In this document: in pieces, positions 41,244 through 50,600 of the stretch
Layout: the number at the start of each line of letters is the position of its first letter
Position numbering within the stretch: the first letter of the stretch is position 1
Source of the DNA: Algoriphagus locisalis
GTDB lineage: Bacteria > Bacteroidota > Bacteroidia > Cytophagales > Cyclobacteriaceae
DNA length: 64,000 bases
NCBI RefSeq assembly: GCF_900116615.1
Contig: NZ_FPBF01000010.1
Coordinates: 58,762-122,761, forward strand
Direction: 5' to 3'
Notes under the pieces: generated by a model
The model's input: only the letters and a program-made list of their open reading frames with translations
Databases searched by the model: none
Told to the model about the DNA's origin: nothing
Translations under genes and position numbers: made by a program

Positions 41244-42130
41244 ATGACATAGGTTTTCATACTGCTTTACAGATAAATACTAAGGATACGGATGATTCTG
41301 TCCTAACATGGGCAGAAACCTGGTTGGTGAATGATGCAGGGGAAATAGATGAAGAGGTACTGGAACGATTTCGGAGTCAGCGCCTTAACTGGTTTGCTTG
41401 CTACCTTTTTCCAATGATGGAAACAAATAAGCTGGATAGTATTGCTAAGCTGTTTTTTTGCATGTTCCTATTGGATGATTTATTGGATTTAATGGAAGGG
41501 GAAGAGGCAGAAAGTCTTTTGGAGGAAATGACTCAAAGTGAATTGAAGCAGGGCAAACATCTATTGTCACAGCTGGGCTTGCCCATAGATGTATGTTATG
41601 AAAAGGTTCTGGGATATTTTTCTTCCGATAATCAGAAAGCTAGGTTTAATCATGTATGGGACTTGTATGTAGCCGGGCTTCAATGGGAAATTAATAATAA
41701 GAATGGCATATGGAAGCTTACCCTGGAAAATTATCAGGAGATGAGGCCACATAGTTCAGGGGTTTTCATCGCCATTGAATTGCTTCGAGAAGATCGAGGT
41801 TACTATCTGTTTGATACGAATGAATTGGAAAATGATATTGCGAGGTTTATCTGCTTGTCAAATGATCTGATTTCCGCATCTAAAGAGTACCAAATAGCGG
41901 ATAGGCATAATGAAGTGTTGTTGCTTTCCGAAGCGTTTGGACAGGAGGAGGCAGTTAATAGGGTAATGGGAGAACTAGCTTATTTGAACAAGAAAATCAT
42001 CAAAAGTAGCCAGTTGATTAGCAGTGTGTCCAAAGAAAATAAAAGTTGGGTAGATAGCCTACTCTTGCTATTGGGAGGCTGTCTTTATTGGTCTGGGGAA
42101 ACTGAAAGGTATGCTGATTCCGGTGATTAA
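41240..42130 (+). CDS. Class I terpene synthase
   Basis: This 296-residue protein has both metal-binding motifs of class I terpene cyclases: the Asp-rich motif in FLLDDLLDLMEG (Asp79, Asp80, Asp83) and the NSE triad in CLSNDLISASKEYQ (Asn208, Ser212, Glu216). A pyrophosphate-sensing Arg in EMRPHSSGVF comes between them. These bind Mg2+ and trigger ionisation of a prenyl diphosphate (likely C15, possibly C10 or C20) to form a cyclic hydrocarbon or alcohol. It is slightly shorter than typical bacterial synthases (310-340). The gene is translationally coupled to a Crp-like regulator. No prenyltransferase or P450 is nearby. The product is unknown. Confidence 0.85.
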   Translation: MNDIGFHTALQINTKDTDDSVLTWAETWLVNDAGEIDEEVLERFRSQRLNWFACYLFPMMETNKLDSIAKLFFCMFLLDDLLDLMEGEEAESLLEEMTQSELKQGKHLLSQLGLPIDVCYEKVLGYFSSDNQKARFNHVWDLYVAGLQWEINNKNGIWKLTLENYQEMRPHSSGVFIAIELLREDRGYYLFDTNELENDIARFICLSNDLISASKEYQIADRHNEVLLLSEAFGQEEAVNRVMGELAYLNKKIIKSSQLISSVSKENKSWVDSLLLLLGGCLYWSGETERYADSGD

Positions 42131-42533
42131 AGCCTGGCTTTATATTTCGGATATTCTTATTTTGGTAATGAAGGGAGAAGGGGAGCAGAAGTTCTCCATG
42201 ATCGTTGGCTTGGAAATGCAGACATGCTTTGGATTATCTTTTTAAAATAATGAGTTTTAACTATTACAGATTAAGGTTTAGATTCTTCATCTGTAGATTT
42301 AAAAACCAAAACTATTCCAAAAAGCAAAAGCGCTTTGAGAATACACCTCCATTCTGACGATATTATTACATGACGCAAAATGTTTATCAAGATGATTCAT
42401 TCGAAAACCCTTAAACTCGATTAACTACAAAAGCAAATTCGCGGATTACTGATAAATGATAACAAACAACTGGGAACAAGCATGTTTAAAAAGCCCTAAC
42501 TGCGTCAGGCTTGCACAAACACGTTGTTGAATA
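42131..42533. other. Gene-free stretch downstream of terpene synthase
   Basis: No gene is seen. Near its end, GCCCTAACTGCGTCAGGC (42502-42520) is an imperfect hairpin followed by AACACGTTGTTGA, similar to AACACGTTAGCGG at 14976. This is a candidate cassette boundary. Confidence 0.35.
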
Positions 42534-42747
42534 CTAGTTGTCTTTTTCGAATACGGTCGTCCAGGAACGCTCTTCTGCTAAGGGTTCTAAATTTACCTTC
42601 GTTTGAACAGTGATAGTCCTGGCATCATTACTCAATTCCCAAACCTCTGTTATATATACAAGCATTTGTTCCCGGGAATTTACCTTATATGAATTATGGA
42701 AAACGGTTTGACTAAACTGCGTTTCAATGCAGTGTAGCTTTATAATT
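42534..42747 (-). pseudogene. 3' remnant of a small secreted-protein gene
   Basis: The minus frame ending at the TAG (42534-42536) reads YITEVWELSNDARTITVQTK and later ERSWTTVFEKDN. The TEVW-L-S-D-x-T-x-T pattern with a closing T-x-V-F-x-K is typical of the end of small beta-rich exported Bacteroidetes proteins. The start is missing, because the frame runs back into the end of the barrel gene in another frame. I read it as a truncated copy. Confidence 0.45.
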
Positions 42748-43359
42748 TCAGATTTTGAAAACAGCTCCGATATTAAAACTCATATAAAAATTCTTTCCGC
42801 TTTTTTGTTCTGTAGTGTCAGTGAGTCCAAATAGATTAGAGTTTTCAACGACCACTAGAATTTTAGGCGATATATTGAATTTATATCCGATTCCACTGCT
42901 AATTCCAAATTGCGTAGAATTCGCAATGGTATTTATGCTAACAGAACCATTTCCATCATTATAATTTGCTTCAGCGTTAGTCAAAAACCCTACACCTATT
43001 CCATAATTCACGTGCCAGTTCCGTTTTGTTCCAAAATGATAATTCATAGTCAATGGAACTGTAATGTATTTTGTTCTTTCGGAATATTCGGTAGTAAAAA
43101 TTGCAAGGTCAACTTCGTTAGTTCCCATTTTTTGATATAACAAACCTGTACGCAAACTCCATCGGTTGTTAAAAAAATAATTTCCATAAATCCCTAATTG
43201 AATACCAGAAACTGGTGAGGAACCGAAAAGGAAAGAGTGCACTTGATAAGAAGCACTATATCCAACTAGCGGTGTTAATTCAATATTTCCTTTTTCTCTC
43301 AATTGACCATTACACAATAAACTGCTCATTAATAGTCCAAAGCAGATTAAATATTTCAT
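42748..43359 (-). CDS. Outer-membrane beta-barrel protein (PorT-like)
   Basis: This 203-residue protein has a signal peptide (1-18, ending LLCNGQ), then regular amphipathic strands with Gly and aromatic residues: IELTPLVGYSASYQ, IQLGIYGNYFFNNRWSLRTG, YITVPLTMNYHFGTKRNWHV, FGISSGIGYKFNISPKILVV. It ends FNIGAVFKI. This is the common outer-membrane-beta-barrel (PF13568-like) type in Bacteroidetes, of mostly unknown function. It is the most downstream of four small minus-strand genes that look like independent cassettes. Confidence 0.75.
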   Translation of the reverse strand: MKYLICFGLLMSSLLCNGQLREKGNIELTPLVGYSASYQVHSFLFGSSPVSGIQLGIYGNYFFNNRWSLRTGLLYQKMGTNEVDLAIFTTEYSERTKYITVPLTMNYHFGTKRNWHVNYGIGVGFLTNAEANYNDGNGSVSINTIANSTQFGISSGIGYKFNISPKILVVVENSNLFGLTDTTEQKSGKNFYMSFNIGAVFKI

Positions 43360-43483
43360 TTTCGATCGTTAATGTGTGTTCTTCGTCCTCATTTGCTGGT
43401 AACTTATATATCCTTCTCCCACTCCCCATTGCGTTTATATTGCAATTCTCTACAGGCGTTCGGGGTTCTGCTGTGTCTAAAAT

Positions 43484-43633
43484 AAGGGTTTCGTCGATAC
43501 CACCCAGCGGGCTTTGAATATTTTTATTTGAAATCGAAAGGTTAGCTTCAGGGGCAAAGCATCTTTGACTATGCACCAGAATCAAATGGAGCAAAGGACT
43601 ACGAAATGCTAGTCGAGGAAATTATCACCAAAC
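43484..43633. repeat. 150-bp direct repeat, copy 1
   Basis: It matches 44901-45050 in the same orientation and with the same length, with scattered substitutions. Together the two copies flank the two genes at 43700-44353 and 44414-44791. The repeat holds the end of a recombinase gene on the minus strand and of a ParA-type gene on the plus strand. Confidence 0.7.
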
Positions 43634-43686
43634 TAAACTGGAATCAAAATGGTCTGACTGCGCTTACTAAGCATTATGGGATTTAA
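43552..43686 (+). pseudogene. ParA-family ATPase C-terminal remnant
   Basis: The plus-strand frame reads GQSIFDYAPESNGAKDYEML, then VEEIITKLNWNQNGLTALTK and the stop at 43684-43686. The G-x-S-I-F-D-Y-A-P-x-S-x-G-A-x-D-Y pattern is that of the C-terminal end of ParA/Soj-like partition ATPases from plasmids and conjugative elements. The related copy at about 44975-45050 differs mostly at third codon positions, so both derive from a once-functional gene. Everything upstream of the motif is missing. Confidence 0.55.
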
Positions 43687-43699
43687 AACTTGGCATAAG

Positions 43700-44353
43700 T
43701 TAATTTTTCTTTCTTGCCAAGTAAGATCCTATGTATCCAATTAGTCCGGCAATTACAAGTAGAGAACCAGAGTAGCTGTTTATCTTGTTAATTACCATAA
43801 GATATGTCAAGGTCGCAATTGTGAGTAAAGCAAAAAAGAATAAAATAACAGCGGGTTTTGTCTGAAAGAAATCATTGTATTCAATTCCTTTACGTGAGTT
43901 CTTGTAAAAGTCACTTGTCGTTGAATCATGGGCAGTTTGATTTCTAATAAAATTCTTGAAATCCCATAGAAGGGCTTCGAAATCATCATTCTTGTTCCAA
44001 ACTCTACTCTTGTATAGTGTAATATTTCTGTTGGCTAGTTTTAGCTTAAAGGTTTTATCACCGCCAAAATTAAAATCGGAAAATGCTTTAATTTTATCGA
44101 TATCTATCTTCTTTGTTCCTGATCGGAGGTATTTAAAAGTAATGGCATTGGTATCGAAAGTAATCTCAATTGGTCTCAGTCCGAATTTTCTAGCTAGAAA
44201 GTATGCAAATAAATTAGCTGTCACGAATAGAGCTATGAATTCTATTCCTTGTGTTTTGGAGAATAAAATTAGTGGTAGGATCCATCCAACTGACATCTGA
44301 ATTACAAGACACCAAAAACTATACACATGAATATTATAGGTTTTAGAATTCAT
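43700..44353 (-). CDS. Hypothetical membrane protein
   Basis: This 217-residue protein has membrane helices at about 10-30 and 38-55, a soluble central domain (about 58-160, ITFDTNAITFKYLRSGTKKI, RNITLYKSRVWNKNDDFEAL) that looks PH-like, and two further helices near the C-terminus (about 165-185 and 190-210). I do not recognise the family. It lies between the two 150-bp direct repeats and so is probably part of a mobile cassette. Confidence 0.6.
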   Translation of the reverse strand: MNSKTYNIHVYSFWCLVIQMSVGWILPLILFSKTQGIEFIALFVTANLFAYFLARKFGLRPIEITFDTNAITFKYLRSGTKKIDIDKIKAFSDFNFGGDKTFKLKLANRNITLYKSRVWNKNDDFEALLWDFKNFIRNQTAHDSTTSDFYKNSRKGIEYNDFFQTKPAVILFFFALLTIATLTYLMVINKINSYSGSLLVIAGLIGYIGSYLARKKN

Positions 44354-44413
44354 TTATTCAATTTGCTATAATAGCTCCAAAACGGCTTGAATAAAGTGCG
44401 TTATCAACGCGCT

Positions 44414-44791
44414 TTACTTTTTGTTGACGTTAGTTGCTTCATTTATGTGATCCTTTAATTCTTCTTTGAGTCGATAGAAATATTGGAGTTTTTGATCAAT
44501 CAAGGTCTTTTCTGAAACGGGTTCTCTGATTGATTTTGGAAGGTCAAAATTATCTGAGATCACCTCAATTGAAACTTTATCACCCTCCGATAGTTCACTA
44601 TTAGCCCAATCAGCATGCTGTCTAGTATCTGAATTTAATCCTCCTACCGAAAGATCCAGAACTTCAGCCTCGTCATCTTTTCTTCTAATCGAACTAACGA
44701 TGCATGTAACTACTGAATTTTCTTTTTCAAATCCAGCACGACAAATTTCTTGGCCATTAATGGAAACTTTTAATCCGAAAATTTCTTTCAT
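44414..44791 (-). CDS. Small soluble hypothetical protein
   Basis: From the ATG at 44791 this gives 125 residues: KEIFGLKVSINGQEICRAGF, a beta-rich N-terminal half containing EVLDLSVGGLNSDTRQHADW, and a helical end (EKTLIDQKLQYFYRLKEELK). A GTG six bases upstream is an alternative start. The negatively charged, soluble sequence suggests a cytoplasmic protein; I do not know the family. It is the second gene between the 150-bp repeats. A hairpin (GCGTTATCAACGC) lies just after its stop, at about 44391-44403. Confidence 0.55.
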   Translation of the reverse strand: MKEIFGLKVSINGQEICRAGFEKENSVVTCIVSSIRRKDDEAEVLDLSVGGLNSDTRQHADWANSELSEGDKVSIEVISDNFDLPKSIREPVSEKTLIDQKLQYFYRLKEELKDHINEATNVNKK

Positions 44792-44861
44792 AATCACTTG
44801 TTTAATGCCAACACTTGCGGTTTCGAGCTCCCACTGCCCTATTTATTGTATCGTGTCGCTA

Positions 44862-44963
44862 TCACCCACAAATCTTAGATAATTTCACTTTTACCAAATT
44901 AAGGATTTCGTCGATCCCACCAAGCTCACTTTGAATATTTTTATTGAAAATCGAAAGCTCAAC
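44862..44963 (-). pseudogene. Tyrosine recombinase C-terminal remnant
   Basis: The minus frame reads LSIFNKNIQSELGGIDEILN and then LVKVKLSKICG to the stop. About 14 of 22 positions match the recombinase remnant at 7061-7270 (LRISYKNIQSPLDGVSEILN). The catalytic tyrosine segment is not present, so it is only the extreme end of the gene. Confidence 0.5.
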
Positions 44964-45050
44964 TGCAGGGACAAAGCATATTTGACTATGCACCTGAATC
45001 CAATAGAGCAAAGGAATATGAAATGCTAGTCGAGGAAATTATCACCAAAC
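44901..45050. repeat. 150-bp direct repeat, copy 2
   Basis: Partner of 43484-43633. It contains the plus-strand ParA-like end (FDYAPESNRAKEYEMLVEEI) and the minus-strand recombinase end. A third-position bias in the substitutions shows that both frames were under protein-level constraint before duplication. Confidence 0.7.
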
Positions 45051-45064
45051 AAAACGTTATTAGC

Positions 45065-45619
45065 CTATGGATTTTTACCACCTGTTGTTGCTCTTCGTTT
45101 CTCAAGTTGTTGCAGAAGTAATTGTTCTAGTTCGTCAGAATCAATAGATAGAGACCTAGCCATTATTGTTAAAGGTGATCCGAGGGTTCTGTGGTTAGAC
45201 CTCATCGTTCGCTTTGCCAATACGTTTGTTGTCCGATCAATATACTTTGCAGGTTTTCTTGTTTTGACAATAATGAGCTTTGTGTAGGAAATTTTCACTG
45301 TTCTAAAACCTGTTATGTCGTCCCACTCAATCAAACCAATTTCGAAGTTATTCGAATTGACCCATATACCTGCATCTGAGATTCTCAATCCAATCTTCGA
45401 GTCAACGAGTTTTCTCGTAATGAATAATAGGCAAACCCCGAAAAACATAAGGCTTGCTATCCCGGCAAGTCTGATAAGCGTTGGACTTGGGTATCGAAAC
45501 GATATGAAGGTGGACGGCTCATATGAGAATACAATCCCTAGCAGCACGAACATGAGTGCCCCAATAAAATAAAGAGTAATCTTAGTTTTACTTAGTGGGA
45601 TTTCTATCACTCCATTCAT
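45065..45619 (-). CDS. STM3941-like membrane protein
   Basis: From the ATG at 45619 the protein has 184 residues and begins NGVIEIPLSKTKITLYFIGA, closely fitting the start of STM3941 family proteins (I-E-I-P-x-S-K-x-K). Two membrane helices follow (about 14-36 and 52-72), then a soluble PH-like domain (LRISDAGIWVNSNNFEIGLI, EWDDITGFRTVKI). A longer frame from 45670 would add 17 residues that do not match the family. The function of the family is unknown. It is another single-gene unit in the cassette-like region. Confidence 0.7.
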   Translation of the reverse strand: MNGVIEIPLSKTKITLYFIGALMFVLLGIVFSYEPSTFISFRYPSPTLIRLAGIASLMFFGVCLLFITRKLVDSKIGLRISDAGIWVNSNNFEIGLIEWDDITGFRTVKISYTKLIIVKTRKPAKYIDRTTNVLAKRTMRSNHRTLGSPLTIMARSLSIDSDELEQLLLQQLEKRRATTGGKNP

Positions 45620-45670
45620 GCATTTAGTATATGAAGCGTAGCCCGCCGATACAATGTTACAAGCAGTCAT

Positions 45671-45991
45671 TCACAACCCTAATTATTTTTTTTTCCTCTC
45701 TTTCAAGTACTTAACAAAGTCCCAACCTGTCATCATTCTATTTTCTGCAGGTGTCCTTGTGGGGTTCATATCTGCAAATTCATTTTAATATAATCCTTCA
45801 CATTCAACAGTTTTGTGATAGGCTAATACAATGTCGACAAAGTTGTTTTTGGTAAAGGAAAAGATGGAGCTTTCTATTTTGAATCAATTGTTTAATAATC
45901 TGATAATGAGAAGTGTATAGGCTGTTAGTGATTGTGCTTTTTATAGATTGCCTACCTGTTTCGAAGGTTTTATAAACGGGTTGATTTAGGT
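45671..45991. other. Gene-free stretch with a short coding remnant
   Basis: On the minus strand, 45683-45784 reads EFADMNPTRTPAENRMMTGW and then DFVKYLKERKKK to a stop, preceded by an in-frame stop: probably the end of a decayed small gene. The rest shows nothing recognisable, and no clear terminator for the large operon that ends at 45992. Confidence 0.35.
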
Positions 45992-46807
45992 TCAGAGATC
46001 ATCCAACTTTTTTCTGATATACTTCTCCGTCCAATCTTTTTCCTCCGTGGATACTTTGGTGAATAACCTTGTTGTCGCCACGGGTAGTAGCCAATCATGG
46101 ATCTGACTTGTAATGGTGTTAGTGAGCTTCATATACTCCTGAAGGTAAAATTTGGCAAACAGCTTTCGGTACCTGTTGTGCAGTTGAAAGTAGTGTGAAG
46201 AGGATTTAAGGATGGGGGCAGGAACGGGGTGCTCCTGTACCAGTAAAGCATGCGCTACATCAGCGATCGGGTTCCCCTGCAATGCTTCCTGCCAATCCAG
46301 AATTATTGGGCCTTTTGCTGAAAAAATGATATTCTCTTGATGTAAATCGTTGTGGCAAAGCCTGTCGGAGTCCGGGAGGCCCCGGAATAGATTTAGTATT
46401 GTTTCAGTGATTTCCTTTCCCAAACGGCCCTGGCTAGTAAGGATCGTTTTTTCCATAAACTCCCGTTGGCTTGGAAAATCCGTCACCGGAATACTGTGCA
46501 GATCTGCCTGCAGCCGGGCAAACTTTTGGGCGTATAGTTTGATTTTGTGCGGCGCTTTCCTGAGTATGTTGGTGATGGTTGGCCCTTTGATATGCTCCAT
46601 CACGATGCCTGCCCGGCCATCAACCAGGATGATGTCTTTTACTGCAGGTACTGGCAGACCATAAGCCATAGCTGCCTTGGTATTGTTAGTCTCTCGTTGC
46701 ACATGACGGCTGCTGGTCTCTTTTCTAAACAACTTCACCAAAGTGTCAGGGCCATACAAGTAAATTTCCGACTGTTCTCCAGCTGATATCAATTCACCGA
46801 GTATCAA
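45992..46807 (-). CDS. APH-family (aminoglycoside phosphotransferase-like) kinase
   Basis: The 271-residue protein has the kinase-like APH fold: a nucleotide-binding N-lobe (LISAGEQSEIYLYGPDTLVK, the lysine being Lys25), LPVPAVKDIILVDGRAGIVM, the catalytic loop CHNDLHQENIIF (Asp154, Asn159) and the metal-binding IILDWQEAL (Asp171). Such enzymes phosphorylate hydroxyl groups of small molecules such as amino sugars, choline or macrolides. Its start overlaps the hydroxylase stop by four bases and it is the last gene of the large operon. A sensible inference is self-protection or tailoring by phosphorylating the product of the polyketide synthase pathway. Confidence 0.85.
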   Translation of the reverse strand: MILGELISAGEQSEIYLYGPDTLVKLFRKETSSRHVQRETNNTKAAMAYGLPVPAVKDIILVDGRAGIVMEHIKGPTITNILRKAPHKIKLYAQKFARLQADLHSIPVTDFPSQREFMEKTILTSQGRLGKEITETILNLFRGLPDSDRLCHNDLHQENIIFSAKGPIILDWQEALQGNPIADVAHALLVQEHPVPAPILKSSSHYFQLHNRYRKLFAKFYLQEYMKLTNTITSQIHDWLLPVATTRLFTKVSTEEKDWTEKYIRKKLDDL

Positions 46808-47628
46808 TTCAGCTGGCGTTTAAGAGAAATTCGCTGAAAAGGCAAGTACAAAAACATGACTACCCGCACAACTTGGTAGATCATTTTCTTAATGTACCGC
46901 TTTCTGCTTCTTAGAAAATTATACTTTTGATAGAGCATTTGTACGGCTGCAGATGCCAATACATGTGCGCAGATCTCATTTTTTCGGTTTCTGAACTCCG
47001 GACGCATCACGTCAAGGATCATGATATACCTCCTTTGTGAAGTGTGGTTCCAAGCGGTATGCGTTCTTGCGTCGCAAAAAGGGAGTGTTATTCCCTCTTC
47101 CCATTCTTTTATCTGGTTGTCAACCTGGAAGCCACAGTCCGGTAACCTGCCAGGTATGGAAAGCCCCATATGGCACCTGATCACCGCATCGGTATCACCC
47201 TGATGTGGGTTGATGTTGGATTGTGGTTCCAATATGCTTAATGATGCAGATGTACAGCCTGGCAAGGATTGTAGGATCTTCATGGTCTGTGGGCAACGGT
47301 TACAGTTCCGGTGGTTTTTCATGTTCCAGAAGATCAGGCCCATAGTCTTCCACTTTTTTGGAGGAAAGGACATGGATTTGTTAATCTTATAAGGCTGTAG
47401 CCGGTCCGGATCTTCTTCAATCAGGCCAAGAAGCTCATCTCGGATGACCTTCCAGTTTGCCTCCAGGGTTTTCGTCCATGGCAGTTGCTCCCGCTCGTAA
47501 AAGGGAGGATGGTTTCCCTGGTATCTGCCGCCGAAAATACTGTACCAGGGTTCTGAATCCGGGTTTGTATGTAGTTCTTCTTCTTTGGAAGCGATTTCCT
47601 GGGTATCAATGTTCATTGGAAAATTCAT
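46804..47628 (-). CDS. Aspartyl/asparaginyl beta-hydroxylase-like dioxygenase
   Basis: The 274-residue protein matches the Asp/Asn beta-hydroxylase (AspH) catalytic domain. HQGDTDAVIRCHMGLSIP parallels the AspH segment carrying the first iron His (His153 here), and LPFCDARTHTAWNHTSQRRY carries the second (His190). As in AspH, there is no third carboxylate ligand. WEEGITLPF and ILDVMRPEF are further family marks. These enzymes use Fe(II), oxygen and 2-oxoglutarate to hydroxylate peptides or, in biosynthetic clusters, acyl or amino-acid groups. The start overlaps the 3' end of the polyketide synthase gene (23 bases), so it is coupled to it. The final 45 residues are hydrophobic and basic, suggesting membrane contact. 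Confidence 0.85.
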   Translation of the reverse strand: MNFPMNIDTQEIASKEEELHTNPDSEPWYSIFGGRYQGNHPPFYEREQLPWTKTLEANWKVIRDELLGLIEEDPDRLQPYKINKSMSFPPKKWKTMGLIFWNMKNHRNCNRCPQTMKILQSLPGCTSASLSILEPQSNINPHQGDTDAVIRCHMGLSIPGRLPDCGFQVDNQIKEWEEGITLPFCDARTHTAWNHTSQRRYIMILDVMRPEFRNRKNEICAHVLASAAVQMLYQKYNFLRSRKRYIKKMIYQVVRVVMFLYLPFQRISLKRQLN

Positions 47629-50600
47629 TTAAAACTCTTTCAATTTCGTCAGACCAATAAGTACTAAGTTGCCCTTCTATCATGCCCACCAAAATTGTAT
47701 GCTGCTCATTCACCAGATCATGCCCTCCTGGAATGTAGGAGATCTTGAAATCTTTAAGTGAGAAAAGCGCCCATTTCCTGATGTTTTCCGGGGATAGCAA
47801 TGGATCTGATTCACCGGCAATGACCATCACTGCTGCAGCTACCGCTTCACTACTGGGCTGATAGGTTTCCAGGATCTGAATATCCGCCCTCAGCAGGTCT
47901 GTTGTCCTCTCCAGGGCTAGTCTCCTTCCTTTGTTAGGGATGTTACCTTCGTATTTCTCCAGTACCGCATCAATAAATTCTGCCTGGGGCAACTCATGGA
48001 TGGCATTGCCCTTCCGGGTCCCCGGGGCATTGCTTCCAGAGAGAAACAAGTGGTCGGGGGTACGCTTGCCCGCTTTTTGCAGCGCTATATAGCACTCATA
48101 TGCCGTTAAAGCACCCAGGCTATGCCCAAAAAAGGCATAAGGCGCGTCTGGTGGATCAAATGCCTCAACCAGCGATGAGATTAGCTGAGCCATGGAAGTG
48201 CAGGGAGGTTCTTCCGCACGGTCATCCCGTCCCGGAGACTGTATGCCGATGAGCGTGATATCCGGATGGGTCGAATTTACCCATGATTGAAAGGCCAGTG
48301 GGCCGGAACCGGCATAGGGAAAACAATAGAGGGTAATAGCCGACTTTCCTTCCGATTCCTTCAGAACTTTAAACCAACTGCCGGCAGTGACCTCTTTATC
48401 ATCCTCAATGGCTGGAGTAACTTCTTCCAATACAGGTTTTTCTGCACCGGTCTCTTCTGTTTTTTGTGGATCATAGACTAGCTCAAACAGGTGGTCGGAC
48501 ACCGCCTTGATGTGTGGATAGTTATAAGCCAAGGTGTTGGGCAGCTTGACCTTGAAATACTGTTCCAGCTTGGAAGCTAGTAAAATAGCCATGAGTGAAT
48601 CCATTCCCAGAAAGTTAAACCGCTTGTCATCAGGGATTTCATCGATGGATTCAATCAGCATGACCGACCTTAGTTCTGTTCTAACCATCTCTTCGATGAG
48701 TTCTCTAGCCTTTTGAGGGGAAGATTGCAAGATATGGTAGAGGTGATCTCGGGAGGCCTCGGGAGCAGCGCTAATTGATATTTCGGCCACCTGTTCAAAT
48801 AAAGAAGGCTGCAAAGTGAAGTCAATGAACGACCTGTATTTTTTCCAATTGATCCTGCTGATCAGGGACAATGGGCGCCCTGTACCCAGTTGCAGTTCCA
48901 TAGCATTTAGCGCTTCCTGGGGAGGCATAAGCGAAAATCCCATTTTATCCAACACCATACTTTCTTCCGGTTTGGCGCTCATGCCTACCTTATCCCACGG
49001 ACCCCAATCGATGGAAAGGGTTTTTTGGCCTGCTCCATAGCGGTATTGGCTCACCGCATCCATGAAGAAGTTTGCGGCGGTATAATGGCTGAGATTGACT
49101 GAACCCCATAATGCTGAAACCGAGGAGTAAAGGATAAAGCAATCCAGGTCATGTGACTTGCTGAGCTGATGAAGTGCCCAGGTACCGGCTACCTTGATAT
49201 CAAGGGTATCAAAAAACTGCGATTCATCCAGCTCCATGATTTTGGAAAACCAGTTGACCCCGGCGGCATGCAGTATCCCTCGGATTGGTATGTCCCGTTC
49301 TTTGAGTGAAGTAAACAGTGCTTGCAATTTGGGGATGTCGCGCACATCCAAGCTGGCTATTTCTATAGTTGTACCTCGCTCTTCGAGTGTTTGTAATTGT
49401 TGCACCAATTCATGTTGAGCATGATCTGATCCTATTGAAGCCCATTCTGTCCTTGGGGGTATGGTTCTGCGGCTGATTAACACCACATGACGGGCACCTT
49501 TTTCCACCACCCACGAGGCGGTTTCCAAGCCTAGACCTCCCAAGCCACCGGTAATGATGAAAGCACCATCATTACGGAAGACAACAGGTTCTTTAAGTAC
49601 CGGTTTGGCCGGGATTAATTGCTCCACATATTGTTGTCCCTGCCGGATGGCAATGCAATTTTCATTTTTAGGTAGAAGAATTTTACCCATAATCTGAGCG
49701 GCTTTTTCTTCGGGCTTGATTCCAGGCTCAAGATCGATCATCCCTCCACGCCATTCTGGATGTTCCAGATATAGGGTTTTTGCAAAACCCCATAGTGGTG
49801 CAGAAGATAAGTTGAGGGTAATACCTTCACTTGGGATAACCTGCTGTATGCCCTCAGTAACTATCCATAGCGGAGGAGTAATAACCACCCTTCTTAGCGC
49901 TTTTAGAAATGGGATAAAAACACCAAGTTCTTTTAGTACAGTTTCTTTGAGGTTATCCGTATCGAGTATTGCTCCGGTTTTTGAGGAGTTTTTGGGTAGG
50001 AATACCACCTTCCATGCATCTATATTTGCTCTACTTTCACTGGTTACAATTCTGTTGAGTATATTAAAAATTGAAGTGGAATCCATGCCAAAGGAAATCA
50101 CTGCATCAGGCTTATGGCCGTTCTTCGCACCCACACCGACCCAGAATACCTGATGTCCCCTCTTTCTGATCTTATCCAGTAAAGCTTGTAGGGTAGGCGT
50201 ATCTTCTCCCAGGATAATCCATGAACTATTGGCCCTCAAATCCTCAATTTCATCGGGTAGGATCAGTTTTCCTTTTTTTACCCAGCTAAGATCATAATGG
50301 ATGTTTGAGTCTGTCTTCAGGTCATTGGCAGGAACCGCCTGTTTATACTCAGGATTGTAAATCGGGCCGGCAAATGCTGAAATGTTCTCGGCTTCAAGCC
50401 CTTTTACCCAATAGCGCTGCTGGTTAAATACTACTCCCGGAATTATTTCCGGATACTTTTTGCCATGAAGCAAAGCTTGCCAATGAACAGACCAGCCCTG
50501 CTGATACAGTTGCCCCACCGAATCAAAAAAGTGATACGATTCCGTACGGCCTGCTTTAGGCCTGCTTAAGGTTCTCAACAATACCAGGTCTGATCGGTTG

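Noticed and set aside
43310..43594. A 94-codon minus-strand ORF as a real gene
   Set aside because: It is made of the recombinase remnant in the 150-bp repeat joined to unrelated sequence overlapping the start of the barrel gene, so it is a chance fusion.
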